This document shows positions 1 to 7,300 of a stretch of DNA of 12,716 bases, piece after piece. Below the pieces are notes generated by a model. It was not told where the DNA came from and did no database searches. It worked only from the letters and a program-made list of their open reading frames with translations. The DNA lies in the NCBI GenBank assembly GCA_017535125.1, contig JAFXUS010000066.1, positions 1-12,716 of the forward strand, given 5' to 3'. How positions within the stretch are numbered: the first letter of the stretch is position 1; every line of letters begins with the position of its first letter. The position numbers and the translations under genes were made by a program. Source of the DNA: Bacteroidales bacterium. Lineage in GTDB: Bacteria > Bacteroidota > Bacteroidia > Bacteroidales > UBA932.

Positions 1-62
1 TCTTCCCGAAGAATCCGCTGCTGGCGCACCGGCAGGACTTCCCGCTGGTGAAATGGCTGTAG
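1..62 (+). CDS. C-terminal end of an unidentified protein (partial)
   Basis: Frame 3 reads 19 codons ending ...PLLAHRQDFPLVKWL and a TAG at 60-62. The composition (GC-rich third positions, no internal stop) fits the end of a real gene that starts left of the window. The ribF start codon at 53 lies inside its last codons, a 10-bp overlap that suggests translational coupling. I do not recognise the family from so short a piece. The frame used by ribF is also open to the left edge, but there it gives a low-complexity Ala/Pro/Gly string with no start codon, so I prefer this frame as the upstream gene. Confidence 0.6.
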   Translation, partial: FPKNPLLAHRQDFPLVKWL

Positions 63-937
63 TCGCCACCGGCTTCTTCGACGGCGTCCATCTGGGACAC
101 CGTCAGGTGATACAGACACTCGTCTCCTCCGCCCGCGCAAGGGGCGAGGAGGCGATTGTCGTTACCTTTGGGCAGCACCCGCGCGCCGTCCTGCAGCAGG
201 ACGCCCGCACGCTCCGCCTGCTGAATTCTCCGCAGGAGAAGGAGGCGCTCCTCCGCGCCCTCGGCGTCGATCGCGTGGAGACGCTGCCCTTCGACCGCAG
301 CTTCGCCCGCCTGACGGCGGAAGAATACCTCCGCACCGTCCTCCGCGACCGCCTCGGCGCCACCCTCCTCGTCCTCGGCTACGACAACCGCTTAGGTTCA
401 GATTGTCTTACACCTGATCTGGTCCAGCCCATCGCTGCACGGCTTGGGTTGGAAATCGTCGTTGTCCCGGCGGCCTCCGCTACTGCCGAGTCCGCTCCGC
501 CTGTGGAGGCCGTCAGTTCGACGAAGATTCGTCGAGCGCTGGAAGAGGGGAGAGTGGAGGATGCGGAAGCGATGCTGGGGTATGCGTATGGTTTGCGGGG
601 CGTCGTGGTGAGCGGCAAGCAGCTGGGCCGGACGATCGGATTTCCGACGGCCAACCTGCGGTTGTATGATCCGATGAAACTGATCCCTGCACGCGGCGTG
701 TACCTGACGGAAGTTGAGGTGCTGGGCGGCCACTGGTGGGGCATGACGAACGTCGGCGACATCATCGAGACCCATATCTTCGACTTCAACGAAGACATCT
801 ACGGCCTCGACCTCGAGATCCGTTTCCGCCACTGGATGCGCCCCATGCGCGCCATGGAAAGCCTCGACGCCCTCAAGGAGCAGCTCGCCGCCGACGAATC
901 CGCCTGCCGCGCGCTGGTCGCTTCATTCCGGGCTTGA
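53..937 (+). CDS. ribF: Bifunctional riboflavin kinase / FMN adenylyltransferase (FAD synthetase)
   Basis: It phosphorylates riboflavin to FMN and adenylates FMN to FAD in the cytoplasm. The N-terminal nucleotidyltransferase domain shows GFFDGVHLGH (residues 7-16, HxGH-type ATP site), TFGQHP (39-43 region) and SSTKIRRALEEG (155-166). The C-terminal riboflavin kinase domain shows GRTIGFPTANL (192-202) and ETHIFDFNEDIYG (239-251). The 294 aa are slightly short for the family. The likely reason is the kinase flap: the usual N-[IV]-G-x-R-P-T segment is reduced to NVG directly followed by DIIETHIF (233-243). The usual adenylyltransferase motif GYDHRFG is changed to GYDNRLG (109-115), in a patch of atypical codon use. 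The start at 53 puts the FFDGVHLGH motif close to the N terminus, as in other Bacteroidales, and overlaps the previous gene by 10 bp. Confidence 0.96.
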   Translation: MAVVATGFFDGVHLGHRQVIQTLVSSARARGEEAIVVTFGQHPRAVLQQDARTLRLLNSPQEKEALLRALGVDRVETLPFDRSFARLTAEEYLRTVLRDRLGATLLVLGYDNRLGSDCLTPDLVQPIAARLGLEIVVVPAASATAESAPPVEAVSSTKIRRALEEGRVEDAEAMLGYAYGLRGVVVSGKQLGRTIGFPTANLRLYDPMKLIPARGVYLTEVEVLGGHWWGMTNVGDIIETHIFDFNEDIYGLDLEIRFRHWMRPMRAMESLDALKEQLAADESACRALVASFRA

Positions 938-946
938 CCCGGAATC
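923..946 (+). repeat. Palindromic repeat copy A (8-bp stem, 5-nt loop) over the ribF stop
   Basis: ATTCCGGG (925-932) and CCCGGAAT (938-945) are a perfect 8-bp inverted repeat around the loop CTTGA (933-937). The TGA of the loop is the ribF stop codon. No T-tract follows, so it is not a classical intrinsic terminator. The 24-mer aligns with the reverse complement of 3026-3049, with the same stem and loop lengths and conserved flanks TCAT...ATC. This looks like a dispersed REP-like element. Confidence 0.75.
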
Positions 947-963
947 TGGTTGAATACGGGAAA

Positions 964-995
964 ATTGTCTTTTATCAAATAAATTGCTATATTTG
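964..995 (+). promoter_or_regulatory. Bacteroidota-type promoter for greA
   Basis: The -7 box TATATTTG (988-995) matches TAnnTTTG exactly. A -33-like ATTG (964-967) lies 20 nt upstream, the normal spacing for the Bacteroidota primary sigma factor. Transcription would start near 1002, giving a leader of about 60 nt before the greA ATG. Confidence 0.8.
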
Positions 996-1006
996 CATCA
1001 ACACAA

Positions 1007-1037
1007 GGGTTCTGCCAGCGAGGCAGGACTCCTTTTT
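1007..1037 (+). terminator. Terminator-like hairpin in the greA leader
   Basis: GGGTTCTGCC (1007-1016) can pair with GGCAGGACTC (1022-1031) around the loop AGCGA (1017-1021). This is a 10-bp stem with two G-T wobbles. After one C comes TTTTT (1033-1037). It lies downstream of the greA promoter and upstream of greA, so it could end ribF readthrough, attenuate greA, or both. Confidence 0.6.
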
Positions 1038-1061
1038 AGTTAACTGAACCAATTAGAAAAC

Positions 1062-1532
1062 ATGTCTGAAACACACTACATGAGCCAGGAAGGGCTGGAT
1101 AAGCTCAAGAAAGAACTCGCCGAGGCGTTGGCTCAGCGCCCGGTCATCGCGGCGGCCATAGCCGAAGCGCGCGAGAAGGGCGACCTCTCCGAGAATGCGG
1201 AGTACGAGTCCGCCCGCGAAGCGCAGGGCCTGCTCGAGCTCAAGATCGCCAAGCTGCAGAACCAGGTGGTCAACGCCAAGGTGCTCGACAGCTCGCAGCT
1301 GAACTGCGATCAGGTCCAGATGCTCAATACGGTCAAGGTCGAGAATCTCGCCAACCACCGCATCATGGAATTCACCATCGTGGGCGAGAGCGAGGCCGAC
1401 TTCTCGAAGGGCAAGCTCGCTGCCACGACCCCGATCGGCAAGGCCCTCATGGGCCACGGCAAGGGCGAGGTCGTCGAGGCCAACGTGCCCTCCGGCGTCA
1501 TGAAATTCAAAATCCTCGATATCACGTTCTGA
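1062..1532 (+). CDS. greA: Transcription elongation factor GreA
   Basis: GreA binds the RNA polymerase secondary channel and stimulates cleavage of backtracked transcripts. The N-terminal coiled coil covers about residues 1-75, with the tip signature REKGDLSENAEYESAREAQG (37-56). The acidic tip residues D41 and E44, which coordinate the second catalytic Mg2+, are intact and have the same numbers as in E. coli GreA. The C-terminal FKBP-like domain ends with TPIGKALMGHGKGEVVE and a FKILDI strand. Its 156 aa are the standard length. It has its own promoter (988-995) and a hairpin leader. The stop TGA overlaps the next ATG by one base (TGATG), so the HIT gene is probably translated by coupling. 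Confidence 0.98.
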   Translation: MSETHYMSQEGLDKLKKELAEALAQRPVIAAAIAEAREKGDLSENAEYESAREAQGLLELKIAKLQNQVVNAKVLDSSQLNCDQVQMLNTVKVENLANHRIMEFTIVGESEADFSKGKLAATTPIGKALMGHGKGEVVEANVPSGVMKFKILDITF

Positions 1533-1939
1533 TGGCAACGCTGTTCACCCGCATCGCCCAGGGCGAGATCCCGTCCTACAAAGTGGCGGAGAGCGAAGAC
1601 TACTACGCCTTCCTCGACATCAGCCCCCTCGCGCAGGGGCACACGCTCGTGATTCCCAAGAAGGTCGAAGACGACTACATCTTCCACCTGGATGAGGCGA
1701 CCTACGCCGGCCTGTGGGCTTTTGCCCGCAAGGTCGCGACGGCCCTCAAGGCCGCCGTGCCGTGCAAGCGCGTGGGCGTGGCCGTGCTGGGCATGGAAGT
1801 GCCCCACACGCACATCCACCTCGTGCCGCTCCAGACCGAGGGCGACCTGGACTTCCGCAAGACGCGCCCGACCTTCACCCCGGAACAAATGGCGCAGACC
1901 GCCGCAGCGATTCTCTCCGAATATGAAAAATTGCAATAA
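1532..1939 (+). CDS. HIT-family nucleotide-binding hydrolase (histidine triad protein)
   Basis: This small cytoplasmic protein should hydrolyse nucleoside phosphoramidates or dinucleoside polyphosphates, as other HINT/Hit-like proteins do; the physiological substrate is not visible from sequence. The N terminus has the family's F-x-x-I-x-x-G-E-I-P element (FTRIAQGEIP, 5-14), followed by FLDI and the GHTLVIPKK loop (36-44). The catalytic triad is PHTHIHLVP (91-99) with H92, H94 and H96. Length is 135 aa, normal for the family. It overlaps greA by one base and the lipoprotein start by 17 bp, so the three genes look cotranscribed. A greA-HIT pairing is common in Bacteroidota (from memory), but I know of no mechanistic link between them. 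Confidence 0.94.
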   Translation: MATLFTRIAQGEIPSYKVAESEDYYAFLDISPLAQGHTLVIPKKVEDDYIFHLDEATYAGLWAFARKVATALKAAVPCKRVGVAVLGMEVPHTHIHLVPLQTEGDLDFRKTRPTFTPEQMAQTAAAILSEYEKLQ

Positions 1940-3026
1940 ATTCCTGGCGCTCGCCTTTGCGGCGCTCACCCTCGCCGCCTGCGCCGACAAGGCCCACATC
2001 CGCGGCACGCTCGCCGGTGCACCCAACAAGCAGATCGTCGTCAAGCAGCTGGACGTCAACGTGTACAAGGATCTTGACACCGTCAAGACCGGCGCCGACG
2101 GTTCCTTCAGCTACGACGTGGCCGTCAAGGCCGGCGAACCCGAATTCATCTACCTCTTCTACGGCGACACGCGCGTGGGTGCGCTGCTGCTCGAGAAGGG
2201 TGAGACCGCGACCGTCCAGGCCGACACCCTCGGCCGCTACACCGTGAGCGGATCGGCCGGCTCGGAGGAGCTGGCGAAGGTGGACAAGGCCTCGGCCGAC
2301 TTCCAGGCGGCGCTCGAGTCCCACCGGGACACCCCGACCGAGATGACGCGGGACTACATCAAGCACTACCGCGAAAGCATGAGATACGTGCTGGAGCATC
2401 CTTATTCGCTGACGTCCATTCCCGTGCTCTTCGAGCGCCTGGGCGATGCGTACATCTTCGCGACGAACACGGACGCCATCATTTTCCGCAATACCGCGGA
2501 TTCCCTGGCGACCGTCTATCCCGACTCCCGTTACGTCAAGGCCCTCGCCAGGGAGGCGGACCGCCGGATGAAGGCGTTCGAGCTGGCGAACCAGCTGAGC
2601 GACGCGCCGGTGACTTCGTTCCCGGACATCGTCATGCCGGACATCAAGGGCGAGCGCAAGGCGCTCTCCGAGGTGGATGCCAAGGTGATCCTGGTGTATT
2701 TCTGGGATGCCTCCGATGCGACGCAGAAGATGTACAACCTCGACGCGCTGCTGCCGCTGTATAATGAGTTCCATGGCCGCGGATTCGAGATCTATTCGGT
2801 CTGCGTGACGCCGGACAAGCCCGAGTGGGCTTCCAGCGTGCTGGCGCAGAAACTGCCCTGGATCAACGTCAATGACGGTCTGGGCGGCGCCTCTACGGCG
2901 GTCGTCACCTATGGCGTGACCAAGGTGCCGAGCGCGTTCCTGATCGTGAACGGCGAGCTGAGCACGGAGCAGCTTCCCGCGGGCGCCGACGGCCTGCGGA
3001 AGATGCTGGCGAGCAAGCTTCGCTAG
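1923..3026 (+). CDS. Lipoprotein with DUF4369-like N terminus and CxxC-less thioredoxin-like (AhpC/TSA) domain
   Basis: The start is ATG 1923, giving 367 aa; the reading frame is open further upstream but only through the HIT gene. Residues 1-20 are a lipoprotein signal peptide ending in lipobox LAAC (17-20), so C20 should be lipidated and the protein periplasm-facing or outer-membrane anchored. Residues about 24-110 form a beta-rich domain (HIRGTLAGAPNKQIVVKQ...), like the DUF4369 domain commonly found ahead of thioredoxin-like domains in Bacteroidota. An alpha-helical linker follows (about 115-225). Residues 232-367 have the thioredoxin/AhpC-TSA pattern (VILVYFW, VPSAFLI with the cis-Pro). 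The position of the W-C-x-x-C site reads FWDASDATQK (260-269), with no cysteine. It is therefore probably not an oxidoreductase and may be a binding or scaffold protein. It is the last gene of the greA operon. Confidence 0.88.
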   Translation: MKNCNKFLALAFAALTLAACADKAHIRGTLAGAPNKQIVVKQLDVNVYKDLDTVKTGADGSFSYDVAVKAGEPEFIYLFYGDTRVGALLLEKGETATVQADTLGRYTVSGSAGSEELAKVDKASADFQAALESHRDTPTEMTRDYIKHYRESMRYVLEHPYSLTSIPVLFERLGDAYIFATNTDAIIFRNTADSLATVYPDSRYVKALAREADRRMKAFELANQLSDAPVTSFPDIVMPDIKGERKALSEVDAKVILVYFWDASDATQKMYNLDALLPLYNEFHGRGFEIYSVCVTPDKPEWASSVLAQKLPWINVNDGLGGASTAVVTYGVTKVPSAFLIVNGELSTEQLPAGADGLRKMLASKLR

Positions 3027-3049
3027 ATCCCCGATCAGGTCGGGGATGA
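3026..3049 (-). repeat. Palindromic repeat copy B filling the convergent gap
   Basis: ATCCCCGA (3027-3034) and TCGGGGAT (3040-3047) are a perfect 8-bp inverted repeat with a 5-nt loop. Read on the - strand the loop is CCTGA, matching CTTGA of copy A. The element begins at the last base of the lipoprotein stop (TAG 3024-3026) and ends 3 nt before the tsaB stop, so it makes up almost the whole 26-bp gap between two convergent genes. No T-tract is adjacent on either strand. Confidence 0.75.
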
Positions 3050-3052
3050 CGT

Positions 3053-3745
3053 TCAGAAGAGTTTTTTGCGGCTGACGGTGGCGACGAAATCCTTCAGATA
3101 GAAGGGCTCGAAATACGCCACATCGCGGAATTCTCCCGCCTCATACGCCCGCGTCGCAGGCACCAGCATCGCGCTGGCACGCGGACAAGTCTGCACGAAA
3201 TGCGCTCCCGGACCGGCGAGCGCATTTTCGCATTTGGCGGCGCCGTCGCCGATGAAGAGGACCGGCCCCCCGGCGCGCTCCGCGCGGAAACTTTCCGCGT
3301 CGATCACGCGCGGCTCCACCTCCGTCAGGCGTTCGCCTTCCGGCGTGAAAACGGCCGTGTAAACCTCCATGCGGCGAGCGTCGATCATCGGAATCACATG
3401 GCGGCAGCCGTCGGGCAGCAGCCCCTCGGCGCGCGCCTGCCAGACCAGCAGCTCCAGCGTCCCGACGGACAGGAGCGGCACGCCGGCCGCAAAGCAGATT
3501 CCCTTGGCGGTGGACACGCCCACGCGCAGGCCGGTGTAGGACCCCGGGCCGGCGCTCACGCACACGGCGTCCAGGTCGGCGGCGCGCAGACCCCGCTCCT
3601 GCAGGACTTCCTGCACGTAGGGAGCGGTCAGCGCCGCATGGGCCCGCGGCTCCGTACTCTCGCGGACGGCAGTCACGCGGCCGTCCTCCGCCAGGGCCAC
3701 CGAGCAGAGCGAGGTGGACGTCTCGATGAGGAGAAATCTAGACAT
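3053..3745 (-). CDS. tsaB: tRNA t6A37 threonylcarbamoyladenosine biosynthesis protein TsaB
   Basis: TsaB is the ASKHA-fold partner that dimerises with TsaD and takes part, with TsaC/TsaE, in making t6A at position 37 of ANN-decoding tRNAs. Features seen: IETSTSLCSVAL near the N terminus (7-18), the family signature SAGPGSYTGLRVG (64-76), IDARRMEVY (121-129) and FYLKDFVA near the C terminus. It is 230 aa long, the usual size, and lacks the iron-binding histidines expected of TsaD, which separates it from that paralogue. The start ATG (3743-3745) overlaps the cvpA stop by 8 bp, so the two are probably translated together. Confidence 0.96.
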   Translation of the reverse strand: MSRFLLIETSTSLCSVALAEDGRVTAVRESTEPRAHAALTAPYVQEVLQERGLRAADLDAVCVSAGPGSYTGLRVGVSTAKGICFAAGVPLLSVGTLELLVWQARAEGLLPDGCRHVIPMIDARRMEVYTAVFTPEGERLTEVEPRVIDAESFRAERAGGPVLFIGDGAAKCENALAGPGAHFVQTCPRASAMLVPATRAYEAGEFRDVAYFEPFYLKDFVATVSRKKLF

Positions 3746-4277
3746 GGGCTGCAGCTGTGGTCGCGGCGGCGGCAGCGCTGTCGGTTCCGCCCGTGACGAA
3801 GGTCTTCAGGATGGGGAAGATGCTGTTGGCTGCATCACGCAGGAAGCCGTACACCACGGCGTTCTCCGTGGTCTCGGGTTTCAGGAGGTGCAGCGTGCTG
3901 TTGAGCGACTCGAAGAGCAGGATGAGCAGGCCAAGGATCAGGGCGACCTTCAGGATGGAGAAGACCAGGCCGAGCAGGCGGTTCAGGAAGCCCAGCGAGA
4001 GAGCGTTCAACGCTTTGGTAATCAGCGCACTGACAAGGTTGAGCAGCACGGCCGCGATGACGGCGATCAGCACGAAGCTGATGACTTTCAGGACGGTGGG
4101 ATCCAGCGTGATGCGCTGCCCCAGCCACGCGGAGAGCGGAGCGGAGAAATGGAACGCCGCCCAGGCGGCGAGCAGGATCGCCACCAGGTCTGTGACCTGC
4201 TTCACGAAGCCCTTGGAAATGCCGCTGACGATGGCGGGAATGAAGCAGAGCAAAAGAATGATGTCCAGAATAGCCAT
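3738..4277 (-). CDS. CvpA-family inner membrane protein
   Basis: This is a small integral membrane protein of the CvpA family (named for colicin V production in E. coli); its biochemical role is not settled. Four hydrophobic helices are visible at about residues 3-20, 29-47, 63-86 and 101-123. The family-like stretch LGFLNRLLGLVFSILK (95-110) precedes the last helix. The C terminus is an Ala/Thr-rich tail, probably disordered. Length is 179 aa, normal. The gene is first in a two-gene operon with tsaB and has a -7-like box on the - strand at 4329-4336. Its start region faces ileS across a 69-bp gap. Confidence 0.9.
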   Translation of the reverse strand: MAILDIILLLCFIPAIVSGISKGFVKQVTDLVAILLAAWAAFHFSAPLSAWLGQRITLDPTVLKVISFVLIAVIAAVLLNLVSALITKALNALSLGFLNRLLGLVFSILKVALILGLLILLFESLNSTLHLLKPETTENAVVYGFLRDAANSIFPILKTFVTGGTDSAAAAATTAAAHV

Positions 4278-4280
4278 TTT

Positions 4281-4311
4281 ATTGTTGATTGCGTAAAAAT
4301 CGTTAAATTTG
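4281..4311 (+). promoter_or_regulatory. Bacteroidota-type promoter for the ileS operon
   Basis: The -7 box TAAATTTG (4304-4311) is an exact TAnnTTTG match. A -33-like ATTG (4281-4284) lies 19 nt upstream. It would give a leader of about 28 nt before the ileS ATG. Confidence 0.75.
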
Positions 4312-4328
4312 CAGACTTAAATCAGACG

Positions 4329-4358
4329 CAAAAATAGGCAAAAAATATGACATTCAAA
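4329..4358 (-). promoter_or_regulatory. Probable - strand promoter for cvpA-tsaB
   Basis: On the - strand TATTTTTG (+ coordinates 4336 down to 4329) fits TAnnTTTG. TTTG (complement of 4355-4358) lies 18 nt upstream, one base short of the usual 19-21. The upstream element would overlap the first codons of ileS. Confidence 0.5.
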
Positions 4359-7300
4359 GAGTATGACGGCTTGGACTTGGTTTCCGTGGGGAAAGAAGTG
4401 CTGGAGCGCTGGCAGAAACGCCACGCTTTCGAGCGTTCGCTGACCCTGCGCGAGGGCGCTCCGGAGTTCATTTTCTTCGAAGGCCCGCCTTCCGCCAACG
4501 GCATGCCGGGCATCCACCATGTGATGGCCCGCTCCATCAAGGATGCCGTCTGCCGCTATAAGACGCAGGCCGGATTCAAGGTCCGCCGCCGTGCCGGTTG
4601 GGACACCCACGGACTGCCCGTGGAGCTGGGTGTCGAGAAGAAGCTCGGCATCACCAAGGAGGACATCGGCACCAAGATCTCCGTCGAGGACTACAACCGC
4701 ACCTGCCGCGAGGAGGTGATGAAATATACCGCCGAGTGGCGCAGCCTCACCGAGCGCATCGGCTACTGGGTCGATATGGACGATCCGTACATCACCTACG
4801 ACAACCGCTACATCGAGACGCTCTGGTACCTGCTCAAGGACATCTACGGCAAGGGCCTGCTCTACAAGGGCAAGAGCATCCAGCCGTACAGCCCGGCCGC
4901 CGGCACGGGCCTGAGCACGCACGAGCTCAACCAGCCCGGCTGCTACCGCGACGTCAAGGACACCACCTGCACGGTGCAGTTCAAGGTGGTGGGGGAGGAG
5001 GACCTCTATTTCCTCGCCTGGACCACCACGCCATGGACCCTCGCTTCCAACACGGCGCTCTGCGTCGGCCCCAATATCGACTACGTCAAAGTCCGCTCCG
5101 CGAACCCGTACACCGGCGCTCCCGCGACCTACATCGTCGCCGAGGCGCTCGTGGGCACCCTTTTCAACGGCAAGGTCCCCTTCGAGGTGCTGCCCGGCAG
5201 CGTGAAGGGCAGCACGCTCGTGGGCATGCGCTACGAGCAGCTGATCCCCTGGTTCCGCCCGGACGGCGACGCCTTCCGCGTGATCCCCGGCGACTACGTC
5301 AGCACGGAGGAAGGTACGGGCATCGTCCACATTGCGCCGACCTTCGGCGCGGACGACGCCAAGGTGGCCCGCCTCGCGGGCATCGTGCCCCTGCAGGTCA
5401 TCGACCGCAACGGCGATCCGCAGGCGCAGGTGGACCTGCAGGGCCGTTTCTTCCGCCTGGAAGACCTCGACCCTCAGTACGTCGCCTCGCACGTGAGCCC
5501 GGACTACGCCGAGTGGGCCGGCCGCTACGTCAAGAACGCCTATGACGCTTCCCTCGCGCCCGACGCCCCGACCCTCGACATCGACCTCTGCGTCATGCTG
5601 AAGGCCGCCGGCAAGGCGTTCAAGATCGAGAAGCACGTCCACTCCTACCCGCATTGCTGGCGCACCGACAAGCCGGTGCTCTACTACCCGCTGGACAGCT
5701 GGTTCATCAAGACCACGGCCGTGCGCGAGCAGATGATGGCGCTCAACGAGCAGATCGCCTGGAAGCCGGAATCCACCGGCACGGGCCGTTTCGGCAAATG
5801 GCTGGAGAACATCCAGGACTGGAACCTCAGCCGCAGCCGTTACTGGGGCACCCCGCTGCCCGTCTGGCGCACCGAGGACGGAAAAGAAGAAATCTGCATC
5901 GGCTCCGTGAAGGAGCTGTACGCCGAGATAGATAAGGCCGTCGCGGCCGGCTTCATGACCGCCAACCCGCTGCGCGAGCGCGGGTTCGATCCGGCCGACA
6001 TGTCCAAGGAGAACTACGACAGGATCGACCTCCACCGTCCCTACGTGGACCAGATCTTCCTCGTCAGTCCTTCGGGCAAGAAGATGACCCGCGAGACCGA
6101 CCTCATCGACGTGTGGTTCGACTCCGGCGCGATGCCGTACGCCCAGACGGGCCTGCGCGGCATCGACAGCCCGGACTTCGGCTGCACGGCCGACTTCATC
6201 GCCGAAGGCGTCGACCAGACGCGCGGCTGGTTCTACACCCTGCACGCCATCCACACGATGGTCAGCGGCACGCCTGCCTTCAAGCGCGTGATCTCCAACG
6301 GCCTCGTGCTCGACAAGAAGGGCGAGAAGATGAGCAAGCGCCTGGGCAACGCCGTGGATCCCTTCCAGGCGATTGAGAAATACGGCGCCGACGCGCTCCG
6401 CTGGTACATGATGACCAACGCCCAGCCCTGGGACAACCTCAAGTTCGACGAGGCGGGCGTGGAGGAAGTGCGCCGCAAGTTCTTCGGCACGCTCTATAAT
6501 TCCTACTCCGTTTTCGCGCTCTACGCGAACACGGACGGATTCGATCCTTCCGCGGCAGCGGTCCCGTACGCGCAGCGTCCGATGTTCGACCGCTGGATCA
6601 TCAGCCGGCTCAACACCCTCGTGAAGGGCGTCGTGGCCGCCTACGAAGATTACGACATCACCACGGCGGGCCGCCTGGTGCAGGATTTCGTCTGTGACGA
6701 CCTGTCCAACTGGTACATCCGCCTGAACAAGAAGCGCCTCTGGGGTGCGGGCATGAGCGAGGACAAGCTCGCCGCCTACCAGACCCTCTACGAGGTGCTC
6801 AAGGGCGTCGCCCTGCTGGGCGCCCCGATTGCCCCGTTCTTCATGGAGCGCCTCTGGCTCGACCTCGTGCCGGACGCCGACTCGGTGCACTACTGCCCGA
6901 TGCCGCGTTTCGACGCGTCGCTCGTGGACGCGGGGCTCGAGGAGAGCATGGGCTTCGCCCAGAAGGCCTCCTCGATGGTGCTGGCGCTGCGCAAGAAGGT
7001 CGGCATCAATGTCCGCAAGCCGCTGGCCAAGGTGCTGGTGCCCGTGCTGGACGACACCGTCAAGGAGCACATCGAGCGCGTCAGCGACATCTTCCTGACC
7101 GAGGTCAACGTCAAGCAGATCGAGTTCCTGCACGACACCGTGGGCCTCATCACCAAGAAGATCAAACCTAACTTCAAGACGCTCGGCAAGATCTACGGCA
7201 AGCAGATGAAGGAAATCGCCGCCGCGTTCGGGCAGCTCTCCCAGGAGGAGATCGCCGCCATCGAGCGCGCCGAGGCGGAGTACGTGCTGCACCTGCCGTC

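Noticed and set aside
1692..1922. Start of the thioredoxin-like lipoprotein at 1692 (444 codons)
   Set aside because: The extra 77 residues are an Arg/Pro/Ser-rich shadow of the HIT gene. ATG 1923 begins a clean lipoprotein signal peptide.
923..3049. The two palindromes as ordinary intrinsic terminators
   Set aside because: Neither stem is directly followed by a T-tract on either strand. The shared sequence and geometry fit a dispersed repeat better.
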